Shown: positions 8,300 through 16,160 of the stretch, piece by piece
Numbering within the stretch: the stretch's first letter is position 1
Layout of the letters: every line of letters begins with the position of its first letter
Assembly (NCBI RefSeq): GCF_003852425.1
Contig: NZ_QAJN01000014.1
Location: 1-64,000, forward strand
Source of the DNA: Paucibacter sp. KBW04
Lineage (GTDB): Bacteria > Pseudomonadota > Gammaproteobacteria > Burkholderiales > Burkholderiaceae_C
Direction: 5' to 3'
DNA: 64,000 bases
Notes under the pieces: generated by a model
What the model was told of the DNA's origin: nothing
The model's input: only the letters and a program-made list of their open reading frames with translations
The model's database searches: none
Translations under genes and position numbers: made by a program

Positions 8300-9280
8300 T
8301 CAAGATCGAGAGGAATTCACTTCCGCCATGGACTTGTCGCCCAAGCCCAGCGGCAAGGGGAAGCGCACATGCTCCTCCACGCCGGGCAGGCTGCGCACGG
8401 CCGTGGCACCCAGGGCACGCAGGCGGCTGATGACGGCCTGCACCAGCACATCGGGGGCCGAGGCGCCGGCCGTCAGGCCCACTTTGGAACGACCTTCCAG
8501 CCACTCGGCTTGCACTTCGTCTGCGCTGTCCACCATATAGCCCGGCGTGCCCAGACGCTGGGCCAGCTCACGCAGACGGTTGCTATTCGAGCTGGTGGGG
8601 CTGCCCACCACGATCACCACGTCCACCTGGGGGGCCATCACCTTGACGGCGTCCTGGCGGTTCTGGGTGGCATAGCAAATGTCTTGCTTCTTGGGCTCGC
8701 GCACCAGCGGGAAGTGCTTCTTCACGGCGGCCAGGATTTCGGCCGCATCGTCCACGCTCAGCGTGGTCTGCGTCACCACGGCCAGTTTGGCGGGATCCTT
8801 CACGCGCACATGGGCCACGTCTTCCACCTCTTCGACGAGGTAGATGCCCTCGCTGAGCTGGCCCATGGTTCCTTCCACCTCGGGGTGACCCTTGTGGCCG
8901 ATCATGATGAACTCATAGCCTTCGCGGTGCAGCTTGGCCACCTCCACATGCACCTTGGTGACCAGCGGGCAGGTGGCGTCAAAGACCTGGAAGCCGCGCT
9001 CGGCCGCTTCTTGGCGCACGGCCTGGCTAACGCCGTGGGCGCTGAACACCAGGGTGGCGCCGGGCGGCACATCGGACAACTCTTCGATGAAGATGGCGCC
9101 GCGTGCCTTCAAATCGTTCACCACATAGGTGTTGTGCACGATCTCATGGCGCACATAAATGGGCTGGCCGAACTTGAGCAGGGCCCGCTCGACGATTTCG
9201 ATGGCGCGGTCCACACCGGCGCAAAAGCCGCGCGGCTCGGCCAGCAGGACTTCTTGTTGGGCTTGAATAGGCTCGCTCAT
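8300..9280 (-). CDS. ispH: 4-hydroxy-3-methylbut-2-enyl diphosphate reductase
   Basis: This is the last enzyme of the non-mevalonate (MEP) isoprenoid pathway. It is an iron-sulphur protein that reduces HMBPP to isopentenyl and dimethylallyl diphosphate. The 326-residue length is normal. The three cluster-binding cysteines sit in [22 protein letters not shown] and [11 protein letters not shown], and the active-site motifs HEIVHN and TSSNSNRL are present. It starts two bases after the fkpB stop, so the two genes form an operon. This fkpB-ispH order is common in proteobacteria. Confidence 0.97.
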   Translation of the reverse strand: MSEPIQAQQEVLLAEPRGFCAGVDRAIEIVERALLKFGQPIYVRHEIVHNTYVVNDLKARGAIFIEELSDVPPGATLVFSAHGVSQAVRQEAAERGFQVFDATCPLVTKVHVEVAKLHREGYEFIMIGHKGHPEVEGTMGQLSEGIYLVEEVEDVAHVRVKDPAKLAVVTQTTLSVDDAAEILAAVKKHFPLVREPKKQDICYATQNRQDAVKVMAPQVDVVIVVGSPTSSNSNRLRELAQRLGTPGYMVDSADEVQAEWLEGRSKVGLTAGASAPDVLVQAVISRLRALGATAVRSLPGVEEHVRFPLPLGLGDKSMAEVNSSRS

Positions 9281-9281
9281 C

Positions 9282-9725
9282 TCACAGCACCCCGATCACT
9301 TGCACTTCAAAGCTCACCGGCTGGCCGGCCAGCGGGTGGTTGAAGTCGAACAACAAGGCGTCACCCGACACTTCACGCACCACACCGGCGTAAGAACCTT
9401 GACCATCTGGCGTGGGGAACTGCACCACATCGCCAACGCTGTACTGCTCGTCCGGGTCGCCCAACTCACGCAGCAAGCTCAGGCGCACGCGCTGCAGCAG
9501 CTCGGGGTTGCGATCGCCGAAAGCCTCGCCGGCGGCCAGCTCGAACTGGCTGCGCGTGCCCTCGGCCAGGCCGATCAAGCGCGCCTCGATGGCCGGCGAC
9601 AATTCGCCCGTGCCCAGGGTCAGGGTGGCGGGTTTGTCGGCGAAGGTGTTGATCACGTCACCCCCATCGGGGCCTGCAAGGCGGTAGTGCAGGGTCAGAA
9701 AGGATCCGGCTTGGATGAGATTCAT
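9282..9725 (-). CDS. fkpB: FKBP-type peptidyl-prolyl isomerase, SlpA/FkpB type
   Basis: This cytoplasmic prolyl isomerase/chaperone has 147 residues. It has the SlpA layout: an FKBP core ([12 protein letters not shown] near the N-terminus, [19 protein letters not shown]) with an inserted-flap region ([13 protein letters not shown]) and the closing [19 protein letters not shown]-type strand (here [20 protein letters not shown]). It is the upstream gene of the ispH pair and lies opposite radC. The substrate in this organism is unknown. Confidence 0.92.
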   Translation of the reverse strand: MNLIQAGSFLTLHYRLAGPDGGDVINTFADKPATLTLGTGELSPAIEARLIGLAEGTRSQFELAAGEAFGDRNPELLQRVRLSLLRELGDPDEQYSVGDVVQFPTPDGQGSYAGVVREVSGDALLFDFNHPLAGQPVSFEVQVIGVL

Positions 9726-9808
9726 GGAGGCAATATTGGCTAGACTGAGCGGATTTTAGAGCCTGGCCGCTGCTGCACCCTGCTTGCACCCCTGAATTCC
9801 CACCCGCC

Positions 9809-10483
9809 ATGCCGCTCAATCAGCTCCCACCCGAGGCCCGCCCGCGCGAAAAGCTGCTGGCACGCGGCCCGCAAGCCCTGGCCGATGCCGAGCTGCTGGC
9901 CCTGCTGCTACGCACCGGCATCCAGGGTCTGCCGGTCTTGCAGCTGGCGCAAGCTTTGCTGGATCAGTTCGGCGGCTGGCATGGGCTCTTGCATGCCAAG
10001 CTGGAAGATCTGGCCAAGGTGAAGGGGCTGGGCCCAGCCAAACGGGCGGAGATCGCTGCGGTACTGGAGATTGCCCGCCGCTCGCTCTTGCAGGAGTTGG
10101 CCCAACGGCCGGTGTTTGATGCGCCCGAAACGGTCAAGAGCTATTTGCGCCTGAAGCTGGCCGGCCTGTCTCACGAAGTATTTGCGGTGCTGTTCCTCGA
10201 CGCCCAGCACCGCCTGATTGCAATGGAAGAAATGTTTCGCGGCACCCTCACCCAAACCTCGGTTTACCCGAGAGAAATCATCAAACGCGGCCTGGACCTC
10301 TCCTGCGCCGCCGTCATCCTGGCCCACAACCACCCCTCCGGCGTGGCCGAGCCCTCACGCGCCGACGAGATGCTGACTCAAGCCCTCAAAACCGCTCTGG
10401 CCCTGGTGGACATGCGGGTGCTAGATCATTTGGTGGTGGGCAGCGGCGAAGTGATCTCGTTCGCCGAGCGAGGCCTGCTGTGA
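9809..10483 (+). CDS. radC: RadC family JAMM-domain protein
   Basis: This 224-residue protein has an N-terminal UPF0758/helix-hairpin-helix part (residues about 1-90, including [13 protein letters not shown]) and a C-terminal JAB/MPN+ metal-binding domain. The HNHPSG motif followed by [11 protein letters not shown] gives the JAMM zinc-site pattern. It was long listed as DNA repair, but a repair role has been disputed and the true function is unsettled. The downstream Smr gene starts within its stop codon, so the two are cotranscribed. Confidence 0.93.
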   Translation: MPLNQLPPEARPREKLLARGPQALADAELLALLLRTGIQGLPVLQLAQALLDQFGGWHGLLHAKLEDLAKVKGLGPAKRAEIAAVLEIARRSLLQELAQRPVFDAPETVKSYLRLKLAGLSHEVFAVLFLDAQHRLIAMEEMFRGTLTQTSVYPREIIKRGLDLSCAAVILAHNHPSGVAEPSRADEMLTQALKTALALVDMRVLDHLVVGSGEVISFAERGLL

Positions 10484-11151
10484 GCCGCAATCCCAAGGCT
10501 GCCTCCCTGCACAGCTTGCAGGACTTGAAGCTGCTGCAACGCGAACTGGCCTTGCAGCGCCGCCTGGCCGAAGAAGCCCGCGAACGCGAGGCTGCGGCCG
10601 CCCGCCTGGCCGAGCAGGAACGGCGCATCTTTGAGCTGAGTGTGGGCCCGGTGACGCCGCTGGTGCACGCCCAGCGCGCCCACCATGCCCTGCCCCGCCC
10701 CTCGGCCCAACCCTTGCAGCGCGAAGCGGACGAGCGCCAGGCCTTGCTGCAAGCCTTGTCGGACGATTTCGATGTGGACTCCTTGCTGGAGACGGACGAG
10801 ACCCTGTCCTTCCGCCGCCCGGAGATTCCGCAAGAAGCCCTCAGCAAGCTGCGCCGCGGCCACTGGGCCTTGCAGGCGCAGCTAGACCTGCACGGCATGC
10901 GCCGCGACCAAGCGAGAGAAGCCCTGGGGAATTTTGTGCAAGACAGTGCCAAGCGCGGCCTGCGCTGCGTGCGGGTGGTACACGGCAAGGGCAATGGCTC
11001 ACCCGGCCGCGAGCCGGTGCTCAAGGCCAAGGTCAGGCGCTGGTTGGTGCAAAAGCAGCAGGTGCTGGCCTTTGTGCAGGCACGGGCCAGTGACGGCGGC
11101 AGCGGCGCGCTGATGGTCTTGCTGCAGCAGGTGCAGAAGAACTCAGACTAA
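10480..11151 (+). CDS. Smr-domain protein, possible nuclease
   Basis: This 223-residue protein has an N-terminal charged, alanine/arginine-rich coiled coil (residues about 15-50) and a C-terminal Smr domain (about 130-215). The family motif [15 protein letters not shown] and [12 protein letters not shown] are visible. Smr domains bind or cut nucleic acid, and some rescue stalled ribosomes. It starts at a GTG that overlaps the radC stop (GTGA), which implies coupled translation. It converges on the globin gene with only one base between the two stops. Confidence 0.88.
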   Translation: MSRNPKAASLHSLQDLKLLQRELALQRRLAEEAREREAAAARLAEQERRIFELSVGPVTPLVHAQRAHHALPRPSAQPLQREADERQALLQALSDDFDVDSLLETDETLSFRRPEIPQEALSKLRRGHWALQAQLDLHGMRRDQAREALGNFVQDSAKRGLRCVRVVHGKGNGSPGREPVLKAKVRRWLVQKQQVLAFVQARASDGGSGALMVLLQQVQKNSD

Positions 11152-11152
11152 A

Positions 11153-11551
11153 TTAGACGTTACGCATCCAGTCTGCCGTGCCCATGAAGGATTCGGTCAG
11201 GCGTGCCTGCAGCGTCGGATCCAACTGGCATTCGCTCATGGCCTGCATCATGCAGGCCATCCACTGGTCGCGCTCCTTGATGCCAATGCGAAAGGGCAGA
11301 TGACGGGCACGCAGACGCGGGTGACCGAAGCGCTCGACATAGTGGTCCGGGCCGCCCAGCCAACCGCACAGAAACCAGTGCAGCTTGTCGCGTGAGCCAT
11401 CGAGAACACTGGGGTGCAGACTGCGCAATTCGGCAAAGCCGGGCTCCAGATCCATCAAATCGTAGAAACGATCGACCAGACCCCGCACCGCGGCCTCACC
11501 CCCCACCCATTCAAACGCCGTGCTGGGCTGGCTGGTTTCCGACTCGCTCAT
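11153..11551 (-). CDS. Truncated haemoglobin, group II-like
   Basis: This is a 132-residue 2-on-2 globin expected to bind haem and O2 or NO in the cytoplasm. Visible features are FEWVGGEAAVRGLVDRFYD at the N-terminus, then WLGGPDHYVERFGHPRLRARHLPF, which carries the proximal histidine region. A DQWMACM segment follows whose tryptophan fits the G8 position of group II globins. The ATG at 11551 overlaps the stop of the FlhG-like gene (ATGA), so it is the last gene of a three-gene operon with a diguanylate cyclase. Oxygen or NO chemistry tied to cyclic-di-GMP control is suggested by position only. Confidence 0.88.
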   Translation of the reverse strand: MSESETSQPSTAFEWVGGEAAVRGLVDRFYDLMDLEPGFAELRSLHPSVLDGSRDKLHWFLCGWLGGPDHYVERFGHPRLRARHLPFRIGIKERDQWMACMMQAMSECQLDPTLQARLTESFMGTADWMRNV

Positions 11552-12387
11552 CGCTCCATCAACTTCAAAGCCAAGGCCTTGATGCCTTGCGCAGCATCCG
11601 AGCCTGGGAAATGCTCCATCACCAACTGGCGTTTGAGCACGGCTTGGCGCACGCTCGTGTCCTGCTTGACCTCGCCCAGCAAGTCCAGTTTGAAGCTGTG
11701 GCCGGGCTTGGCCCCAACAAAGCGTTGCAAAACCTGCTGCAGCTGGCCGCAGATCAGCTTGCCCTCGCCCACCCGGCTGGCTTGGTTGACCAGCAGACCC
11801 ACCTCGCGGCGGTCTTGCTGGGTGGCCAGTACCTTGATGGTGGCGTAAGCGTCGGTCAGCGAGGTGGGCTCGGGTGTGGCCACGACCAGCACCTGGCTGG
11901 CCAGGGAGACGGCGAACAAAACCACGTCCGAAATGCCGGCGCCGGTATCCAGTAACACCCAATCAAAGCGGGGCCTGACCAACTCAACGATGTTCAGGAG
12001 CTTGTCACGCACCTCCGGCGTCAGGCGTGAATACTCCACCATGCCCGAACCGGCCAACAACACATGAAAGCCGCCGGGCGCAGGCAGGATGGCCTGCTCC
12101 AAGCTCGCCTTGTCGGTGAACACATCATGCAGGGTCAGCTTGGGGTGCAGATTCAGCACCACGTCTAGATTTGCCAGGCCTAGGTCGGCGTCCAGCACCA
12201 GCACCCGCTGGCCGCGTGCAGCCAAGGCGGCGGCCAGATTGGCGGTCACAAAAGTCTTGCCCACGCCGCCCTTGCCGCTGGTCACGGCCAGGGTGCGCGC
12301 GCCCCCTTTGGCCGCCATCAGCGGGCGTGTTGCTGCCATCGTCGTAGGGGCGGGGTTCTGTGCAGCAGGATCTGTGGTCGTACTCAT
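11548..12387 (-). CDS. MinD/ParA-family ATPase, FlhG-like
   Basis: This is a 279-residue P-loop ATPase with a deviant Walker A box (SGKGGVGKT, residues about 37-45). It has the DADLGLANLDV switch segment and a second acidic motif (WVLLDTGAG). The sequence is of the FlhG/YlxH type that sets flagellar number and position, with a 30-residue low-complexity head before the ATPase. An MTS-like amphipathic tail is not obvious. ATG 12387 has an AGGAAA site and overlaps the stop of the upstream GGDEF gene. flhF is not adjacent, so MinD-like or other cargo roles remain possible. The nearby cheRDB genes favour a flagellar role. Confidence 0.8.
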   Translation of the reverse strand: MSTTTDPAAQNPAPTTMAATRPLMAAKGGARTLAVTSGKGGVGKTFVTANLAAALAARGQRVLVLDADLGLANLDVVLNLHPKLTLHDVFTDKASLEQAILPAPGGFHVLLAGSGMVEYSRLTPEVRDKLLNIVELVRPRFDWVLLDTGAGISDVVLFAVSLASQVLVVATPEPTSLTDAYATIKVLATQQDRREVGLLVNQASRVGEGKLICGQLQQVLQRFVGAKPGHSFKLDLLGEVKQDTSVRQAVLKRQLVMEHFPGSDAAQGIKALALKLMER

Positions 12388-13106
12388 TCGCTTTCCTGTT
12401 GCGTAACTGCAAACAACATGCCCTTTTCCTCGGCGCTCACCAGGGAATCGACTTGCGTCTCCAGGCAAGCGCGGTTGCGACCCTCAGCCTTGGCGCGATA
12501 CAGCTGCCGGTCGGCTCTTTCCATCCAAAGCAGCGACGACGAACGCACCCACTGCGGCGCAAACGCACCGCCCAGGCTCACCGTCACTGCCAAAATCTGT
12601 CCGGGCGCGACTTCCACGCGCAACTCCGACACGCGTTCGCGCACCCGTTCTGCCACCATCAGGCCATAGCTGGCGGCGCAGCTGGGCAGGACGATGGCGA
12701 ATTCCTCACCACCGACGCGGGCCACGGTGTCCATAGGACGCACGACCTGATTCAAGGCCGCCGCCACCGCTTTGAGCACCAAATCACCGGCCGCATGGCC
12801 GTAGGTGTCGTTGACCGCCTTGAAATGGTCGATGTCCAACATCAGCAGCAAGGCCGACTCGCCGGAGCGGGCCACCCGGTCCACCTCGCGGGACAGGGCC
12901 ATCTCAAAGCTGCGACGGTTGACCAGGCCGGTCAAGGCGTCCTTGCTGGACAAATCGCACAAGGCATCGATCACCGCCTGCAGCCAGTCTTCGCCATAAG
13001 GCTCGGCCTCGGGCAGCAGGGCACCGGCCTGCTGCAAAAGCTGCATGGCCATGTCCAGCCGCAGCCGGCTGGCGTCAATTTGTGCGGTTGTGGGGCTTTT
13101 GTCCAA
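12384..13106 (-). CDS. Diguanylate cyclase (GGDEF)
   Basis: This single-domain diguanylate cyclase makes cyclic-di-GMP from two GTP. From the TTG at 13106 it is 240 residues long. A helical N-terminal part (about 1-55) leads into the GGDEF domain, with SSKDALTGLVNRRSFE, the metal-binding LDIDHFKAVNDTYGH, the active site GGEEF at about 132-136 and an intact inhibitory site RPMD at about 123-126. It is therefore predicted to be active and product-inhibited. It has no membrane or sensor domain. The start is uncertain: the frame is open to a TTG at 13178 and none of the candidates has a clear ribosome-binding site. It heads an operon with the FlhG-like and globin genes by 4-base overlaps. Confidence 0.88.
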   Translation of the reverse strand: MDKSPTTAQIDASRLRLDMAMQLLQQAGALLPEAEPYGEDWLQAVIDALCDLSSKDALTGLVNRRSFEMALSREVDRVARSGESALLLMLDIDHFKAVNDTYGHAAGDLVLKAVAAALNQVVRPMDTVARVGGEEFAIVLPSCAASYGLMVAERVRERVSELRVEVAPGQILAVTVSLGGAFAPQWVRSSSLLWMERADRQLYRAKAEGRNRACLETQVDSLVSAEEKGMLFAVTQQESE

Positions 13107-13291
13107 GATAGTCCAACGCGTTTGCGTCGGCAGTCTAGCAGGGGGCGCAAATATGACAGTTTTGAAACAAAGGGCCAATGCTTGTGTTGTTTGACCTATG
13201 CAGAACGCTAATCGCCCATCACACTGGACGTCGATGCAAAATCAAGTTTTGACCTGCGCATAAGCCCTGACAGACCAACCGAGCTCATCAC

Positions 13292-14143
13292 ATGTCTGCT
13301 GTACCCAGTGCCTCCGGCGCCGAAGTCATTGACCACGAATTCAGTTTTAGCAAGCAAGACTTCGACCGCGTTCGCGAACTCATTTACAAGCACGCCGGTA
13401 TCAGCCTGCACGAAGGCAAGCACGCCATGGTCTACAGCCGCCTGTCCAGGCGCCTGCGCGAGACCGGCCACAAATCCTTCTCCGCCTATCTGCAGTGGCT
13501 GGAGTCCACCACCGGCGCCCAGGCGACCCAGGAGTGGCAGGAGTTCGTCAACTGCTTGACGACCAATCTCACCTCCTTCTTCCGCGAAGAACACCACTTT
13601 CACGCCCTGGCCGAGGACCTCAAGCCCTGGGCCGGCAAGCCGGTGCGCATCTGGTGCTGCGCCGCCTCCACCGGCGAGGAGCCCTACTCCATCGCCATCA
13701 CCTGCAGCGAAGCCCTGGGCAGCAATGCCTCGGTGTCCATCACGGCCAGCGACATCGACACCAATGTGCTGGCCAGCTGCCGGCGCGGTGTCTACAACGC
13801 CGATGCCCGTGGCCTGGATCAAACCCGCTTGCGCAATTTCTTCATGCGCGGCACCGGTGCCAACGCCGGTCGCATCCGCGTCAAGCCCGAGCTGCAGCGC
13901 TGGATTGACTTCCGCACGCTCAATCTGATGGACAACCAGTGGTCCCTAGGCGACCCCTTCCATATGGTGTTCTGCCGCAACGTAATGATCTACTTCGACG
14001 CACCCACACAACGCAAGGTGCTGGAGCGGATTCACCGCGTGATGCGGCCCCAAGGGCTTTTATTCGTCGGACATTCGGAAAATTTCACCGAGTCGCGTGA
14101 TCTATTTCGCCTGCGCGGCAAAACGATTTACGAGCGCGTCTGA
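13292..14143 (+). CDS. cheR: Chemotaxis protein methyltransferase CheR
   Basis: This enzyme transfers methyl groups from S-adenosylmethionine to glutamates of chemoreceptors during adaptation. Its 283 residues match the family. The N-terminal helical domain (FSKQDFDRVRELIYKHAGI) precedes the Rossmann methyltransferase domain, which has TNLTSFFREEHHF, the SAM-binding IWCCAASTGEEPYSIAI and the CheR motif VFCRNVMIYFD. It is followed by cheD and cheB in the same direction. CheR and CheB set opposing methylation levels, so the pair belongs together. It lies divergent from the diguanylate cyclase operon. Confidence 0.97.
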   Translation: MSAVPSASGAEVIDHEFSFSKQDFDRVRELIYKHAGISLHEGKHAMVYSRLSRRLRETGHKSFSAYLQWLESTTGAQATQEWQEFVNCLTTNLTSFFREEHHFHALAEDLKPWAGKPVRIWCCAASTGEEPYSIAITCSEALGSNASVSITASDIDTNVLASCRRGVYNADARGLDQTRLRNFFMRGTGANAGRIRVKPELQRWIDFRTLNLMDNQWSLGDPFHMVFCRNVMIYFDAPTQRKVLERIHRVMRPQGLLFVGHSENFTESRDLFRLRGKTIYERV

Positions 14144-14197
14144 CGCGAGAGCGCAGACTCACCCTAAAGACAGCAGCCTCTAGGCCGATACAAACCC

Positions 14198-14890
14198 ATG
14201 AGCAATCCCTCCGCCTATTCTGGAGTCGGTGCCACCGCAGCTGCGGGCGCGGGCGCGATGTCACCCAGCGGAGCTGGTGCAGCACGCGTGGCGCAGCTGA
14301 AGTCCGTGCAGCGCAAGCAGGGCGAAGCCTCCTTCTTCTTCTACGACGCCCACTTCAAGAACGCCGCCGTCAAGATCCTGCCGGGGGAGTACTTCGTCGA
14401 CAACGAAGACCTCTTGGTCATGACCACCCTGGGCTCCTGCATCGCCGCCTGCCTCTGGGACCGGCACGCCCAGATCGGCGGTATGAACCACTTCATGCTG
14501 CCCGATGGTGCCGGCGATTCCGGCCGTTACGGCTCCTTCGCGATGGAATTGCTGATCAACGAGATGATGAAACGGGGGGCGTCCAAAAGCCGCATGGAAG
14601 CCAAGATCTTTGGCGGCGGCGCCGTCATCGCCGGCATGAACACCATCAATGTGGGTGAGCGCAATACCAACTTCGTCATTGACTACCTCAAGACGGAACG
14701 TATCCCCATTGTTTCCAAGGATGTGCTGGACATCTACCCACGCAAGGTCTGCTTCTTGCCGCACAGCGGCAAGGCCATGGTCAAACGCCTGGCACCGGCC
14801 AATACCGAGGCACTGATCCAGCAGGATCGTGCCGCTGCCCAGAAGGCGCAGCCGGTGGTCGCCACGGGCGGTTCCGTCGATTTGTTCTAA
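14198..14890 (+). CDS. cheD: Chemoreceptor glutamine deamidase CheD
   Basis: CheD converts particular receptor glutamines to glutamates. Of 230 residues, the first 45 are glycine/alanine-rich and variable. The catalytic core includes LGSCIAACLWD, with the nucleophilic cysteine, and GGMNHFMLPD, with the histidine. This is followed by KIFGGGAVIAGMNTINVGERN. It is flanked by cheR (55 bases upstream) and cheB (24 bases downstream), which fits an adaptation operon. An alternative later start would remove the low-complexity head, but no other ATG has better signals. Confidence 0.95.
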   Translation: MSNPSAYSGVGATAAAGAGAMSPSGAGAARVAQLKSVQRKQGEASFFFYDAHFKNAAVKILPGEYFVDNEDLLVMTTLGSCIAACLWDRHAQIGGMNHFMLPDGAGDSGRYGSFAMELLINEMMKRGASKSRMEAKIFGGGAVIAGMNTINVGERNTNFVIDYLKTERIPIVSKDVLDIYPRKVCFLPHSGKAMVKRLAPANTEALIQQDRAAAQKAQPVVATGGSVDLF

Positions 14891-14914
14891 GTCCTGCTCA
14901 GTCAGGAGAAAACG

Positions 14915-16006
14915 ATGCCAAAAATCAAAGTAGTGGTGGTCGACGATTCCGCGCTGGTGCGCAGCATTCTGTCCGAGATCATCAATCGCCAAAGCGATAT
15001 GGAATGCATTGGCGCCGCGGCCGACCCGCTGCTGGCGCGCGAAATGATCCGTTCCCTCAACCCCGATGTCATCACCCTGGACATCGAAATGCCCCGCATG
15101 GACGGGCTGGACTTCCTCTCCCGCCTGATGCGCTTGCGCCCCATGCCGGTGGTGATGGTCTCCACCCTGACCGAACGCGGTGCCGAGGTGACGCTGAAAG
15201 CGCTGGAGCTGGGTGCGGTGGACTTCGTCGCCAAGCCCAAGATCGGCGTGGCCGATGGCATCCGCCAGCTGGCCGACGACATCACCGACAAGATCCGAAT
15301 CGCGGCCAAGGCGCACATCCGCCGCGCCCCGGCCGCACCCGCCGCCCCTGCGCCAGGCACTGCACCGGCCGCCACGGCCAAGCCAGTCACCATGGCCAGC
15401 CTGGGCCGACTCTCGACCGAGAAAATCATCTTCATCGGCGCCTCCACCGGCGGCACCGAGGCCACCAAGGACGTGTTGGTCAATCTGCCCGCCGACTGCC
15501 CGGCCGTGGTCATCACCCAGCACATGCCGCCTGGATTCACCAAGAGCTATGCGGCCCGCCTGGACGGCCTGTGCCGCATCCGCGTCAAGGAAGCCCAGGA
15601 CGGCGAGCGCATCTTGCCCGGCCATGGCTATATCGCCCCGGGCGGCTTCCATCTGAGCGTGGAGCGCTCCGGCGCCAATTACATCGCCCGGGTGCAGGAT
15701 GGCGAGCCCGTCAACCGCCACAAGCCTTCGGTCGAGGTCTTGTTCCACTCCGCCGCGCGGGTGGTAGGCCCCAATGCCCTGGGCATCATGCTGACCGGCA
15801 TGGGTGCCGACGGCGCCAAGGCCATGAAGGTGATGAAGGACGCCGGCTCCTACAACCTGGTGCAGGACGAGGCCAGCTGCGTGGTCTTCGGCATGCCGCG
15901 CGAAGCGATCGCGGCGGGGGCTGCGGACGAAGTGCTGCCCTTGCAGCAAATCGCTGGGCGCCTGATCGAACGCCTGCGCAGCGCGGGCGTCTCCAACCGG
16001 GTTTAA
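14915..16006 (+). CDS. cheB: Chemotaxis response regulator methylesterase CheB
   Basis: CheB removes methyl groups from receptors when phosphorylated by CheA. Its 363 residues include an N-terminal receiver domain (DD at residues 10-11, phosphoacceptor Asp56 in TLDIEMP, Lys in AKPK). An alanine/proline-rich linker (about 130-160) follows, then the esterase domain with the catalytic serine in GASTGGTEA, histidine in TQHMPPGF and aspartate in [10 protein letters not shown] ribosome-binding AGGAG precedes the ATG. It is the last che gene here and ends before an 11-bp repeat cluster and a terminator. Confidence 0.97.
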   Translation: MPKIKVVVVDDSALVRSILSEIINRQSDMECIGAAADPLLAREMIRSLNPDVITLDIEMPRMDGLDFLSRLMRLRPMPVVMVSTLTERGAEVTLKALELGAVDFVAKPKIGVADGIRQLADDITDKIRIAAKAHIRRAPAAPAAPAPGTAPAATAKPVTMASLGRLSTEKIIFIGASTGGTEATKDVLVNLPADCPAVVITQHMPPGFTKSYAARLDGLCRIRVKEAQDGERILPGHGYIAPGGFHLSVERSGANYIARVQDGEPVNRHKPSVEVLFHSAARVVGPNALGIMLTGMGADGAKAMKVMKDAGSYNLVQDEASCVVFGMPREAIAAGAADEVLPLQQIAGRLIERLRSAGVSNRV

Positions 16007-16014
16007 AACCCACC

Positions 16015-16058
16015 AGGCCTTCCGTAGGCCTTCAATAGGCTTTCAACAGGCCTTCAGC
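16015..16058. repeat. Four tandem 11-bp repeats (AGGCCTTCNNN)
   Basis: The units are AGGCCTTCCGT, AGGCCTTCAAT, AGGCTTTCAAC and AGGCCTTCAGC, head to tail with no gaps, between the cheB stop and its terminator. The 11-base period is close to one turn of B-DNA. The function is unknown. It may be a small slippage-made repeat. Confidence 0.9.
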
Positions 16059-16063
16059 AAACA

Positions 16064-16095
16064 CCGTGTGAGTGATTTATTACTCACACGGTTTT
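16064..16095 (+). terminator. Terminator of the cheRDB operon
   Basis: CCGTGTGAGT and ACTCACACGG make a 10-bp perfect stem around GATTTATT, followed by TTTTCATTTTT. It also shows that a frame opening inside this hairpin (GTG at 16068) is not the start of the next gene. Confidence 0.9.
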
Positions 16096-16160
16096 CATTT
16101 TTCCGTGTCAGCGATTTCAGCTTTCGCGACCCTGTCATTCTTGGGCGCGAGCATGTGCCC

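Noticed and set aside
14261-15949. Open frame of 562 codons on the minus strand
   Set aside because: It is antisense to cheD and cheB, which have all expected catalytic motifs.
16068-16160. Upstream extension of the EAL-CBS-GGDEF gene from a GTG at 16068
   Set aside because: The extension starts inside the cheB terminator hairpin and adds no conserved residues. The ATG at 16161 is better.
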